A stretch of 64,000 bases of DNA from Saccharococcus thermophilus (GTDB lineage Bacteria; Bacillota; Bacilli; Bacillales; Anoxybacillaceae): assembly GCF_011761475.1 (NCBI RefSeq), contig NZ_JAASRS010000001.1:992001-1056000 (forward strand), written 5' to 3'. Positions within the stretch are counted from its first letter, which is position 1. Each line of letters opens with the position of its first letter. Shown piece after piece: positions 43,967 through 53,425 of the stretch. The position numbers and the translations under genes are program-made. The notes beneath the pieces are model-generated. The model worked only from the letters and a program-made list of their open reading frames with translations. It had not been told where the DNA came from and did no database searches.

Positions 43967-44518
43967 ATGAAAAAGGCGTTGATCAACATAGACTATACGG
44001 TCGATTTCATCGCTGACCACGGCGCGCTTACTTGCGGTAAGCCCGGCCAGCAAATCGAATCGGAGCTGGTGCGGATTACGAAACAGTTTATCGAAAATGG
44101 CGATTTTGTTGTATTTGCGATTGATATGCATAAAGCGGGTGATACTTATCATCCGGAAACGAAGCTGTTTCCGCCGCACAATATCGAAGGCACGGACGGC
44201 CGGAAATTGTATGGAGAACTGGAAGCGGTTTATCAGGCAAACAAACATAAAGACAATGTGTATTGGATGGATAAAACGAGATATAGCGCATTTGCGGGGA
44301 CGGATTTGGAAATCAAGTTAAGAGAACGAGGAATTAACGAAGTTCATTTAGTCGGCTGCTGTACGGATATTTGTGTGCTTCATACTGCGGTCGACGCGTA
44401 TAATAAAGGTTTTCACATCGTTGTACATAAAAACGCGGTCGCCAGCTTCAATTCGGTCGGGCATGAATGGGCGCTCGAGCACTTCAAGCATACATTAGGT
44501 GCGGAAGTGGTGGAATAA
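43967..44518 (+). CDS. pncA: Nicotinamidase/isochorismatase-family hydrolase, PncA-type
   Basis: The enzyme hydrolyses nicotinamide to nicotinate in NAD salvage. It is 183 residues with the cysteine hydrolase triad: Asp in NIDYTVDF, Lys in MDKTRYSAF and Cys in VGCCTDICVLHT (either of two adjacent Cys). The order with pncB 64 bases downstream supports nicotinamidase rather than isochorismatase. ATG 43967 follows GGGGGGAG. B. subtilis YueJ is the counterpart. Confidence 0.88.
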   Translation: MKKALINIDYTVDFIADHGALTCGKPGQQIESELVRITKQFIENGDFVVFAIDMHKAGDTYHPETKLFPPHNIEGTDGRKLYGELEAVYQANKHKDNVYWMDKTRYSAFAGTDLEIKLRERGINEVHLVGCCTDICVLHTAVDAYNKGFHIVVHKNAVASFNSVGHEWALEHFKHTLGAEVVE

Positions 44519-44582
44519 AAGTGGTAGAATAGACGATGGACGTTTTTTGTGTCAAACCGATTTGTGTTTTGGAGGTAGCACC

Positions 44583-46052
44583 ATGAACGAAAGATACGCA
44601 GATGACAGTTTTACCCTTCATACGGACTTATATCAAATCAATATGGTGGAAACATATTGGGAAGACGGCATTCATAACCGTAAGGCAGTGTTTGAAGTGT
44701 TTTTCCGCAAGCTGCCATTTGGAAACGGATACGCGGTATTTGCCGGCTTGGAACGGGTCATTCAATTTTTGCAGCAATTCCGGTTTTCCGAAAGCGATAT
44801 TGACTATTTGCGGTCAGAACTGGGATATCAGGACGATTTTTTAGATTATTTGCGAACGGTTCGTTTTACCGGCACGCTGCGCTCAATGAAGGAAGGGGAA
44901 ATCGTTTTCGGCAATGAGCCGATTTTGCGCATTGAAGCGCCGCTTGCCGAAGCGCAGCTCGTGGAAACGGCGATTTTAAACATTATCAACTTTCAAACGT
45001 TGATCGCGACAAAAGCGTCTCGTATTAAACATATTCTCGGCGATGAGCCGGCGTTGGAATTCGGCAGCCGCCGGGCACAAGAGATGGACGCCGCGCTGTG
45101 GGGGGCGCGCGCCGCTTACATTGGCGGGTTTGAAGCGACATCGAACGTACGGGCAGGGAAACTTTTCGGCATTCCGGTTGCCGGTACACATGCGCACGCA
45201 ATGATCCAAGCTTATCAAGATGAATACATTGCGTTCCACAAATATGCGCGCCGGCATAAAGATTGCGTCTTTCTCGTCGACACGTACGATACATTAAAGT
45301 CAGGGGTGCCAAACGCGATTCGCGTCGCCAAAGAGCTCGGCGATCAAATCAACTTTATTGGCATCCGCATCGACAGCGGCGATCTCGCCTATTTGTCGAA
45401 AGAAGCGAGAAAAATGCTCGATGAAGCGGGATTTACGAAGGCGAAAATTTTCGCGTCGAGCGATTTAGACGAAGAGACGATAATTAATTTAAAATCGCAA
45501 GGCGCAAAAATCGACGTCTGGGGAATCGGAACGAAATTAATTACCGCGTACGATCAGCCGGCGTTGGGCGCTGTTTATAAATTAGTCGCCATTGAAGATG
45601 AAAACGGAAATATGGTCGATACGATCAAAATCAGCGGCAACCCGGAAAAAGTCACGACTCCGGGGCTGAAACGGGTGTACCGTATTGTCAACAAAATCAA
45701 CCAAAAAGCGGAAGGCGACTATATTGCCTTAGAAAGCGAAAATCCGCAACAAGAAGAGCGGTTGAAAATGTTTCATCCGGTTTATACGTTCATCAGCAAA
45801 TTTGTCACCAATTTTGAGGCAAGAGATTTACATGAAACGATTTTTGACAACGGAAAGCTTGTGTACGCGTCTCCGCCATTAAAGGAAATTCAAGCGTTTG
45901 TCAAAGAAAACTTGCAGTTGTTTTGGGATGAGTACAAGCGGACAATGAACCCCGAACAATATCCCGTCGATTTAAGCCAGGCCTGTTGGGATAACAAAAT
46001 GGAGAACATTCGGAAAGTGAAAGAGAAGATTGAAAAGATGAGAGAATCTTGA
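44583..46052 (+). CDS. pncB: Nicotinate phosphoribosyltransferase
   Basis: The enzyme forms nicotinate mononucleotide from nicotinate and PRPP, the next step after PncA. It is 489 residues and starts with HTDLYQINMVETYW. The autophosphorylated His lies in the AGTHAHAMIQAY region, and IDSGDLAYLSKEARKMLD and KIFASSDLDEETI form the phosphoribosyl-binding end. ATG 44583 follows GGAGG; the in-frame start at 44499 would overlap pncA and lacks a site. B. subtilis YueK is the counterpart. Confidence 0.93.
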   Translation: MNERYADDSFTLHTDLYQINMVETYWEDGIHNRKAVFEVFFRKLPFGNGYAVFAGLERVIQFLQQFRFSESDIDYLRSELGYQDDFLDYLRTVRFTGTLRSMKEGEIVFGNEPILRIEAPLAEAQLVETAILNIINFQTLIATKASRIKHILGDEPALEFGSRRAQEMDAALWGARAAYIGGFEATSNVRAGKLFGIPVAGTHAHAMIQAYQDEYIAFHKYARRHKDCVFLVDTYDTLKSGVPNAIRVAKELGDQINFIGIRIDSGDLAYLSKEARKMLDEAGFTKAKIFASSDLDEETIINLKSQGAKIDVWGIGTKLITAYDQPALGAVYKLVAIEDENGNMVDTIKISGNPEKVTTPGLKRVYRIVNKINQKAEGDYIALESENPQQEERLKMFHPVYTFISKFVTNFEARDLHETIFDNGKLVYASPPLKEIQAFVKENLQLFWDEYKRTMNPEQYPVDLSQACWDNKMENIRKVKEKIEKMRES

Positions 46053-46078
46053 GAAATGGTTGGTTTGATCGTTAAAAA

Positions 46079-46114
46079 GGTCATCGCAGATCTACATGCG
46101 GTGATCTTTTTTCG
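46079..46114 (+). terminator. Terminator after pncB
   Basis: GGTCATCGCA pairs with TGCGGTGATC (two G-U pairs), followed by TTTTTT. Confidence 0.85.
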
Positions 46115-46297
46115 TTTTTCGGGCTATTTGCATTCCTCGTTATCGGGAACGGTTAGAAGAATAGCTATAGATGCAAATAATTGGCTTGAACATGGAGACC
46201 GATAAAGGGGAATTACATTGATTCGCTTATGATATATTGTAACATCTCTTAGCGAATGCCGTCTAATGAATAAAAGACATAAAGGAAAGCGGTGGCC

Positions 46298-46744
46298 ATG
46301 AAAAAATTTTTTCCCATATTCATGTTGATGGTGGTAGGCGTATGCAGTTTAGGGGCATATTTTTTTGTGACTGCCAGTTCCAAACCTCCAGCACTAGACG
46401 TATCGGCGGCAGGCCAAAAAATTCCGGTTACACAAGGTTCTTACTGCTGGAAAACATTTTTCTCTAAAAAGTGTGTCGACTGGGCTTACGCGCCTCCATG
46501 GAAAATAGGAAACGTACACGAAACGGTTGAGGTCGCGCCTCATGCGAAAATAAAAATACGTTTTGAAAAAGAGCCAGCTTCTTTATCCGTAGAGCAGCGG
46601 AAAGATGAAGGCAGTGCAGAAACAGTGAAATTACAGAATCATGTGCTGACCGCTCCAAATGAAAAAGGAGTATATGTTTACCGCGTCATGGCAAGATGGA
46701 AGCAAGGAGACGGCAGCTATGTTTTCCGTATTAAAGTAAAATAA
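46298..46744 (+). CDS. Small secreted or membrane-anchored protein, unknown function
   Basis: A 148-residue protein with a signal or anchor helix (FPIFMLMVVGVCSLGAYFFV) and a mature part with two Cys in YCWKTFFSKKCVDWAY that could form a disulfide. A beta-rich C-terminal half ends in DGSYVFRIKVK, like an immunoglobulin-type strand. I do not recognise it. The start is either ATG 46298 or the in-frame GTG 46292; AAAGGA at 46281 suits the GTG slightly better. It precedes a bidirectional terminator and converges with pepF. Confidence 0.7.
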   Translation: MKKFFPIFMLMVVGVCSLGAYFFVTASSKPPALDVSAAGQKIPVTQGSYCWKTFFSKKCVDWAYAPPWKIGNVHETVEVAPHAKIKIRFEKEPASLSVEQRKDEGSAETVKLQNHVLTAPNEKGVYVYRVMARWKQGDGSYVFRIKVK

Positions 46745-46785
46745 ATGTTGTTTGTCGATTGACGTTAAACATCATGAATCAAAAA

Positions 46786-46828
46786 GTGCTGGCTCGAAAA
46801 GTGACCTTTTGGAGCCAGCGCCATTTTT
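46786..46828. terminator. Bidirectional terminator between 46298 gene and pepF
   Basis: GCTGGCTC and GAGCCAGC pair around 16 bases, with T runs on both strands. Confidence 0.85.
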
Positions 46829-46830
46829 AG

Positions 46831-48687
46831 TTACAATCTTCCTTCCTTTTTCAACAGCTGTTCCATTTCGCGGACGAGAAAATCGAAATAAGAAAGCAAG
46901 TTGGCAAGCGGTTTTGGTGAAGTCATATCGACTCCCGCTTTTTGCAAGAGGCGAATCGGGTCGTCGGATGTGCCGGCGCTTAAAAACTGCAAATAGCGTT
47001 TCGTCGCCTGACCGGTTTTGTCCGCTTTCATTTGCTTGACAAGTTCGAAGGAGGCGGCAAGCGAAGTGGCGTATTTATAGACGTAAAATGCGTCATAGAA
47101 GTGCGGGATGCGCAGCCAGCCGCGCGCCGCTTCCGGATCGGAGGCATACGCTGGGCCAAAATATTTTTTCAATAGGCGAAGCCAGAGCTCGTTTAATTCG
47201 TTGGGGGTTAAGCTCCCGCCTTGCCGCACTTTGTCGTGGATCGCCTGCTCAAATTCGGAATACATCACTTGCGTGTATAACGTGCCGCGAATTTGATCGA
47301 TTTGCTGGTTGAGTAAATACAGCTTCTCTTCGTCCGTTTTTGCTTGCTTTAGGAAATAATCCATCATCAGCCATTCGTTGGCGGTTGAAGCGACTTCGGC
47401 GGTAAAAATCGATTGTCCGGAATAATGATACGGTTGTGTTTTGTTCGTGTATACCGAATTCATCGCATGGCCGATTTCGTGGGCAATCGTCAGCAAGCCG
47501 TCGAGAGACTGGTCATAGTTGAGCAAAATAAACGGATGGGTGTCGTACGAGCACGTATTATAGCCGCCCGTATATTTTTTGGGGCGTGGATAGACGTCAA
47601 GCCAGCGTTGTTCGAATGCGCGCCGCACGTTTTTGATGTAGTCATCCCCAAGCGGTTTCAGTCCCTCAAGGAGGAGCGTCTGTGCCGTTTCGATCGGGAA
47701 CTTCATTTTTTTCACAACGGCCTCGTCGACAAGCGACACATACATATCGTAACTGTGGATGCGGTCGACGCCGAGCGCTTTTTTGCGCAGTTCGACATAG
47801 CGGTGGAGTACCGGCAAATGATCATGAACGGTAGAAATGAGATTCGTAAACACTTGTTTTGGTACATCATCGGCCGATAATGCCGCATCGAGGCCAGATT
47901 GATATTTTCGAGCTTTCGCGTACAGTTCGTCCGCTTTCACGGAAGCGTATAGTGTGGCGGCGGATGTGTTTTCGATCGCTTCATAGCTTTGAAAAAACGT
48001 TTGAAACGCGCGCTTGCGATAGCTGCGGTCCGGGTGTTCAAGCGCTTTTGTATAGTTTTCATTCGTCAGCGAAACCATTTTGCCGTCCGGCGTGCGGATC
48101 GAAGGCGGGTCATAATCGCCGCGTGCGGCATTGTTATAAATGTTTTCCGGATCGCTCATGATGGGAGAAAGCTTGGCGAGCAGCTGTTCTTCCCGTTTGG
48201 AAAGAGTATGCTTTTTTCGCTCGCGCAATTCTTCAAAATAATAGTGGTACGGCTTGAGCGGCTTGCTTTTTTGCAGCTTGTCAAGCGTATGCTCGGAAAG
48301 CGACAGCAGTTCGGGCTCGATAAATGCCGTTTTAGCCGCATAGTCGGAAGCGAGCGTTTCCACTTTTGCTTTCAGTCGTGCCGCGGTCTCGTCTTCAATA
48401 TTTAAATCTTGTTTTAAATGAGCATAAAGCGACAATTTTTCCAGTTTTCGTGCTATCCTTTCATTAAGGGCAAATAGTTTGGCGACGTTGGCGGCGCGAG
48501 TCAGCTTTCCTTCATAGGACGATAGTTTTGACAGCGCGTCGTCGACTGCTTGATAGTCGCGCTCAAAATCGTTTTCCGACGCGTAAATGTCGGCAAGATT
48601 CCATTGATATTTTGTTTGTGCGGCGTAGGTGTGACATGGCACAAGCAGCAATGCGATCGCCAGCCATACATATAACTGTTTTTTCAC
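46831..48687 (-). CDS. Secreted oligoendopeptidase F (M3 family)
   Basis: A zinc metallopeptidase of the PepF group, 618 residues. The zinc motif is IAHEIGHAMNS, with the third ligand Glu in the TAEVASTANEW region downstream. Residues 1-22 form a signal peptide (MKKQLYVWLAIALLLVPCHTYA), whereas most PepF enzymes are cytoplasmic. Export would put the enzyme outside the membrane to trim peptides from the medium. ATG 48687 follows GGAAGGGGA. Divergent from the aldo/keto reductase gene. Confidence 0.9.
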   Translation of the reverse strand: MKKQLYVWLAIALLLVPCHTYAAQTKYQWNLADIYASENDFERDYQAVDDALSKLSSYEGKLTRAANVAKLFALNERIARKLEKLSLYAHLKQDLNIEDETAARLKAKVETLASDYAAKTAFIEPELLSLSEHTLDKLQKSKPLKPYHYYFEELRERKKHTLSKREEQLLAKLSPIMSDPENIYNNAARGDYDPPSIRTPDGKMVSLTNENYTKALEHPDRSYRKRAFQTFFQSYEAIENTSAATLYASVKADELYAKARKYQSGLDAALSADDVPKQVFTNLISTVHDHLPVLHRYVELRKKALGVDRIHSYDMYVSLVDEAVVKKMKFPIETAQTLLLEGLKPLGDDYIKNVRRAFEQRWLDVYPRPKKYTGGYNTCSYDTHPFILLNYDQSLDGLLTIAHEIGHAMNSVYTNKTQPYHYSGQSIFTAEVASTANEWLMMDYFLKQAKTDEEKLYLLNQQIDQIRGTLYTQVMYSEFEQAIHDKVRQGGSLTPNELNELWLRLLKKYFGPAYASDPEAARGWLRIPHFYDAFYVYKYATSLAASFELVKQMKADKTGQATKRYLQFLSAGTSDDPIRLLQKAGVDMTSPKPLANLLSYFDFLVREMEQLLKKEGRL

Positions 48688-48822
48688 GATCTTCCCCTTC
48701 CTTTCCTGTTTTTTCCGCTGCTACGTAGTATGCGCAAAAAGAGAAAGATTACTCGAACGAAAAGGATGGGGAATTGCTTTCGAATGTATATACCGTTTGA
48801 AAAAAGAAGGAGAGGTCAAGTG

Positions 48823-49713
48823 ATGGAACGAATTTGTTTAGCGGAAGATTTAACATTTTCCCGCATCATTCACGGATCATGGAGACTAAGGGAGTGGAAT
48901 TATTCGAAAGAACAGATTCTCGATCTCATTGAATTTTGTCTCGAACAAGGAATCACGACGTTTGATCATGCCGATATTTACGGGAATTATACGTGCGAGT
49001 CGCTATTTGGCGAAGCATTGGCGCTCAAGCCAAGCTTGCGCGGACAAATCGAGATTGTTACAAAATGCGGGATTAAGCTCGCGTCGAAATACGGCTTGAA
49101 ACATTATGATACGAGCAAGGAGCACATTATCGCGTCCGTCCATCAATCGCTAAAAAATTTCCGCACCGACTACATTGACGTGCTGCTTATTCACCGTCCG
49201 GACCCGTTTATGAATCCGGAAGAGGTGGCCGAGGCGTTCACGCAGCTGAAAAAAGAAGGGAAAGTGCGCTATTTTGGCGTGTCGAACTTTAAACGTTCGC
49301 AATTCAACATGCTTCAGTCGTATTTAGATTTCCCGCTTGTGACCAACCAAATTGAAGTGTCGGCCTATCACTTGGAAAATATCGATGACGGAACCGTTGA
49401 TTTATGCTTAGAAAAGCGGATTCCGCCGATGGTGTGGTCACCGCTGGCGGGCGGGAAAATATTTACGGCGGATGATGAAAAAGCGGTTCGCCTCCGCGAT
49501 ACGCTCGAGCGGATCAAAAATGAATTAGGCGCGGAGACCATCGACGAAGTATTATACGCATGGCTGCTTGTGCATCCGGCGCGGATGATGCCGATTGTCG
49601 GTTCAGGGAAAAAAGAGCGTATTTCCCTTGCGGTGCGCGCGCTAAAGCTGCCGCTTCGCCGTGAACAATGGTTTGACATTTTGCAAAGCTCAATGGGGCA
49701 TGAAATTCCATAA
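48823..49713 (+). CDS. Aldo/keto reductase
   Basis: A 296-residue NADPH-dependent oxidoreductase with a TIM-barrel fold. The catalytic tetrad is visible: Asp and Tyr in FDHADIYGNYTCE, Lys in VTKCGIKL and His in LLIHRPDPF. The phosphate-binding end carries PIVGSGKKERI. The overall pattern is that of the AKR11/YdhF-like group. ATG 48823 follows GGAGAGG; a longer in-frame start at 48730 would run back to the divergent promoter region and is rejected. Substrate unknown. Confidence 0.88.
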   Translation: MERICLAEDLTFSRIIHGSWRLREWNYSKEQILDLIEFCLEQGITTFDHADIYGNYTCESLFGEALALKPSLRGQIEIVTKCGIKLASKYGLKHYDTSKEHIIASVHQSLKNFRTDYIDVLLIHRPDPFMNPEEVAEAFTQLKKEGKVRYFGVSNFKRSQFNMLQSYLDFPLVTNQIEVSAYHLENIDDGTVDLCLEKRIPPMVWSPLAGGKIFTADDEKAVRLRDTLERIKNELGAETIDEVLYAWLLVHPARMMPIVGSGKKERISLAVRALKLPLRREQWFDILQSSMGHEIP

Positions 49714-49743
49714 TATTCCATGAACAACAAGGAGAAGTTTGCA

Positions 49744-51900
49744 ATGAAAGTGATTATCGCCGAAAAACCAGATCAAGGCGCGACGCTTGCGTCCATTTTT
49801 AAAAACAAAAAACAACAAGGATATATCGAAATTTTCCCAAATGAATTGTTTCCGAAAGGAGCGTATATGACGTGGGCGGTCGGGCATCTTTTGCAGCTCG
49901 TGCCGCCCGAGCGGTACCGCCCTGAATGGAAACAATGGAAGCTCGAGACGCTGCCGATTATTCCGGAGCGTTTTCAATATGAGGTGGAAAAAGCGAAAGC
50001 AAAGCAGTTTGCGATTGTGAAAGAGTTGCTTCGCAAACCGGAAGTGACGGAAATTATCCATGCCGGTGACGCCGGAAGAGAAGGGGAGCTGATTGTCCGC
50101 AATATTATTCAGATGAGCGGCGTGAAAAAGCCGATGAAGCGGCTTTGGCTTTCGTCGTTAACGCCGAAAGCGATTGAGGAAGGCTTCCGCCAGCTGTTAG
50201 ATGAAGCCGAAACAAGAAATTTATATGAAGAAGCGTATGTACGCGCTTGTGCCGATTGGCTTGTCGGCATGAACGCTTCGCGCGTGTACAGCATTTTGCT
50301 AAAGCAAAAAGGGATGAATGATGTCTTTTCGGTTGGACGAGTCCAAACGCCAACGCTTGCGTTCATCGTAAAGCGGGAAAAGGAAATCGAACAGTTTCGT
50401 CCCGAGCCGTTTTGGGAAGTCATGGCAACATTTCACATTGACGGCAAGCAATACGAAGGGAAATGGGTGGACGAAAAAGGGGAAACGCGTCTGAAAGACA
50501 AGCAGTTGGCACAAAAAATCGCCCAATTCTGCCGAAACAAGCATGCCGAAGTAAAAGAGGTTCAGACAGAAAGAAAAACGTTTCTTCCGCCGCTGTTATT
50601 CAATTTGTCCTCTTTGCAGGCAACGGCGAACAAGATATACCAATTTTCACCGAAAAAGACGCTCGATATTTTGCAACAATTGTATCAAAAAGGCATCGTG
50701 TCGTATCCGCGTTCCGACTCGAACTATGTGACCAAAGGCGAGGCGGAAACGTTCCCGGACATTTTGCAAAAATTGCGGGCGCTTCCGGAGTACCGGTCGC
50801 TTTTTCCGTTGCCGAACGCGTCTATTTTACATAATAAACGTTATGTTAATGAAAAAAAGGTGACCGACCACTATGCGATCATCCCGACGGAGCAAGTGAC
50901 CGATCCGGCAAAGCTATCAGCGGATGAGCGGAAAATTTACGATTTGGTCGTGCGCCGTCTCATTGCCGCGCATTATGAAGCGGCGGTGTTTGACTACACG
51001 ACCGTCACGACGCTTGTTGATGGGCGCGCCCGCTTTATTTCAAAAGGTAAGCAGCAAATTCAGGAAGGATGGCGGAAAGTGATTGCGCCGCGTGAAGAGG
51101 ACGAGGAAGCGATCCTTCCGGCGCTTCGGCAAGGAGAAAGCGGCGATGTGCTCGATGTCCGAGTCAAAGAAGGAAAGACTCAGCCGCCAAAACGGTATAC
51201 GGAAGGGCAATTGATTACGCTGATGAAAACGGCGGGGAAATTTTTAGATAACGAAGAATTGGAAAAAGTGCTCGCCAAAACGGAGGGCCTCGGCACGGAA
51301 GCGACGCGCGCGGCCATCATTACGACGCTAAAAGAGCGAAATTATATCGAAGTAAAGAAAAATCAAGTATATGCGACCGACAAAGCAAAAGTGCTCATCG
51401 AAGCGATTGGCGATAAAATTTTGGCTTCTCCGGAAATGACGGCGAAGTGGGAACAGCGCTTAAGCGAGATTGGTGAAGGAAGAGCTTCAGCGGCTCATTT
51501 TATGGAGCAAGTAAAAAGATTATCGGCAAAAATCGTTGAAGATGCGCTTGCCGCGTCGCAGAGCTGGAACTTTGCCGGACTCGATACAGCATCGATTCAA
51601 CGCACCACATCGAAAGCGACGTTAGGAAAACCGGTCGGCACCTGCAAGCTGTGCGGCGGAACGGTCATTGACAAAGGGACATTTTACGGCTGCGCCAATT
51701 ATGCCAAAACGAAATGCTCGTTTACGATTTCGAAAAAAATTCTCGGCAAAACGATTTCGCAAGCGAATGTGAGAAAACTGCTCGAGCACGGCAAAACGAA
51801 CATCATTAAAGGGTTTAAAAAAGGGGAGAAAACGTTTGATGCGGTGTTAGTGTGGGATGAAAAGGAGAAAAAAATAACGTTTTCGTTTCCGAAAAAATAA
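49744..51900 (+). CDS. topB: DNA topoisomerase III (type IA)
   Basis: A 718-residue type IA topoisomerase that decatenates DNA intermediates. The Toprim part has IIAEKPDQGATLA and the HAGDAGREGELIVRN motif; the catalytic Tyr lies in GIVSYPRSDSNYV. TEGLGTEATRAAIITTL follows. At the C-terminus a zinc-ribbon-like segment (CKLCGGTVIDKGTFYGCANY) binds DNA. I chose ATG 49744 (MKVIIAEKP) after AAGGAG; the upstream ATG 49720 lacks a site. It begins 30 bases after the aldo/keto reductase gene. Confidence 0.95.
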   Translation: MKVIIAEKPDQGATLASIFKNKKQQGYIEIFPNELFPKGAYMTWAVGHLLQLVPPERYRPEWKQWKLETLPIIPERFQYEVEKAKAKQFAIVKELLRKPEVTEIIHAGDAGREGELIVRNIIQMSGVKKPMKRLWLSSLTPKAIEEGFRQLLDEAETRNLYEEAYVRACADWLVGMNASRVYSILLKQKGMNDVFSVGRVQTPTLAFIVKREKEIEQFRPEPFWEVMATFHIDGKQYEGKWVDEKGETRLKDKQLAQKIAQFCRNKHAEVKEVQTERKTFLPPLLFNLSSLQATANKIYQFSPKKTLDILQQLYQKGIVSYPRSDSNYVTKGEAETFPDILQKLRALPEYRSLFPLPNASILHNKRYVNEKKVTDHYAIIPTEQVTDPAKLSADERKIYDLVVRRLIAAHYEAAVFDYTTVTTLVDGRARFISKGKQQIQEGWRKVIAPREEDEEAILPALRQGESGDVLDVRVKEGKTQPPKRYTEGQLITLMKTAGKFLDNEELEKVLAKTEGLGTEATRAAIITTLKERNYIEVKKNQVYATDKAKVLIEAIGDKILASPEMTAKWEQRLSEIGEGRASAAHFMEQVKRLSAKIVEDALAASQSWNFAGLDTASIQRTTSKATLGKPVGTCKLCGGTVIDKGTFYGCANYAKTKCSFTISKKILGKTISQANVRKLLEHGKTNIIKGFKKGEKTFDAVLVWDEKEKKITFSFPKK

Positions 51901-52096
51901 TCTCCTTCCTCATTGTATTGTACGATTTGTAGCAATTTTGTTTCTCCCTTCGTATTTTTTGCCATTATAATCGATAAAACTAGAAGATGGCAATTAGGAT
52001 ATTTACGAATAGAGCCAAAAATTGTAATATTACCCTTGTAAGGAAAAATTATAAAGTAACATTAATTATATTATGTAAACAAAAGAAGGGAGAACA

Positions 52097-52558
52097 ATGG
52101 ATAAACAAGAAGTAATCGATCTTCTCTCCAGTAAAATGAAGTTAATTCGCGTCGAAAAAGGGTATACGCAAGATAAGATGGCAGAAGTGTTAGGGATTTC
52201 GAAAAAAACGCTCGTGCAAATTGAAAAAGGGCGGACGCAGGCGAACTGGACGCAAGTCGTCGCGCTATGCGCACTATTCCGTGATAGCGAAATTATCGAA
52301 TCGGTGCTTGGCGATAGCCCGCTTGAAGTGATTGAAACGATCGCCCATGAAGAAATTGATGCGCCGAAAGGAAAAACGTTCGGCGGAAAAGTATGGTGGA
52401 AAGAGATTAAACGCATGGGGCCGTTTCGCCTCCAGCAAAATCTCATCAGCAAGCATTACCGCATTTTAGATATATATGATGACCGTTGGTACAGTTCTTT
52501 TGACAAAGAGGAGGCGCTAAGGCGGCTCGAGGAATTGGCGCGGGCGGCAAAAATGTAG
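52097..52558 (+). CDS. XRE-family transcription regulator
   Basis: A 153-residue regulator. Residues 10-70 form a Cro/CI-type HTH (LIRVEKGYTQDKMAEVLGIS and KKTLVQIEKGRTQ). The C-terminal half has no recognised sensor, but GGKVWWKEIKRMGPFRLQQN and YDDRWYSSFDKEEAL recur in Bacillaceae relatives as I recall. ATG 52097 follows AGAAGGGAG. No target operator can be assigned. Confidence 0.85.
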   Translation: MDKQEVIDLLSSKMKLIRVEKGYTQDKMAEVLGISKKTLVQIEKGRTQANWTQVVALCALFRDSEIIESVLGDSPLEVIETIAHEEIDAPKGKTFGGKVWWKEIKRMGPFRLQQNLISKHYRILDIYDDRWYSSFDKEEALRRLEELARAAKM

Positions 52559-52560
52559 CT

Positions 52561-52773
52561 CTATTGATATGGATGCCTTGCCCGCTATCTTGTTTTTTTG
52601 TTCTTCCACATATCGTTTGATGGTTTTGCTTCGTTTTCTTCGGTGCTAACAAAGAATGAACGTGTCCATAGACTAGGCAAATGAGCAAGATGGGGGAATT
52701 ATTTCCTTAAAATCCGAGAAGTCATTCCTTTCACTTTGGCCATGATGCCAGATGGAAAATCGGTAGGAAGGCA
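52561..52773 (-). pseudogene. Degenerate remnant of an IS200/IS605 tnpA (Y1 transposase)
   Basis: Read on the minus strand, 52773 downwards encodes PSGIMAKVKGMTSRILRK, a TAA where Glu is expected, then FPHLAHLPSLWTRSFFVST. After a frameshift near 52645, KTIKRYVEEQKNKI completes the C-terminal end typical of IS605-group TnpA. The N-terminal half with the catalytic His residues is missing. One nonsense codon and one frameshift show that the copy is dead. It lies between the XRE gene and the hairpin array. Confidence 0.75.
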
Positions 52774-52923
52774 GTTTAATTACTCCCATTTCAACCGGTT
52801 GAATTAAATAATTTTTTACAGCTATATTAAATTTTACTTACGTATATATTTGAATGAATTTGCTCATGATATAGGTAACGGGTACGTAACGGTTGAGCCC
52901 AGATTTATATATGCTCTTTCGGG

Positions 52924-53244
52924 TGTATATAGGTCGGCCAAAGATTGTATACAGGTCATGATGGTTTGTGTGCAGTCGGAGGGAAGATTCTATACGGTAG
53001 AGAAAGGCTTTATTGCAGTCGTATCTCTAGCAAAGATATTATTGCAATAAGGTCCCAATTTATCGTATAGGGTCGAGCGAAGATCGTATAAAGTGCCGCA
53101 GACTTTGTTGAGTAAACGACTCAATTAAGTTAACGGTCATATACAGCCGAGAGGTTGTATATGGGTGTATAGGTATTTTATACGGTTGAACGAACCATTA
53201 TCATGGGTGGTGAACTGCTTATTTATGGTCGAAAGATCATAAAT
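52924..53244 (+). repeat. Array of six related hairpins upstream of tRNA-Gln
   Basis: Six stem-loops share an apex of the form GTC-loop-GAT while their lower arms differ but stay paired: 52924-52953, 52968-52995, 53010-53050, 53066-53090, 53138-53163 and 53221-53244. The best two are 11-bp and 10-bp stems closing GAGA (53149-53152) and GAAA (53231-53234), both GNRA tetraloops. A plainer stem (TTGAGT/ACTCAA) lies at 53108-53124. No ORF above background is present. It may be a structured RNA, a family of mobile hairpins, or tRNA leader sequence. The hairpins are seen; function is open. Confidence 0.65.
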
Positions 53245-53346
53245 AGGTAATCAGCTATTCATGATAGTGCTAGGTAGATCGTTACGTGCTCGTATTTGAT
53301 ACATAAAACTACAGACTTTTACGGCATTTTAGCGTATTTATATCGT

Positions 53347-53418
53347 TGGGCTATAGCCAAGCGGTAAGGCAACGGACTTTGACTCCGTGATGCGCTGGTT
53401 CGAATCCAGCTAGCCCAG
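53347..53418 (+). tRNA. tRNA-Gln (anticodon TTG)
   Basis: A 72-nt cloverleaf. The acceptor arms TGGGCTA and TAGCCCA pair fully. The anticodon arm ACGGA-CTTTGAC-TCCGT gives anticodon TTG at 53379-53381. The T arm is CTGG-TTCGAAT-CCAG. CCA is not encoded. A terminator follows. It stands alone, not in a tRNA cluster. Confidence 0.97.
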
Positions 53419-53425
53419 TCTCTAG

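Noticed and set aside
52924-53244. Hairpin array considered as a CRISPR array
   Set aside because: Units have no constant repeat sequence, spacing is irregular (about 41-82 bp), and no cas genes are present.
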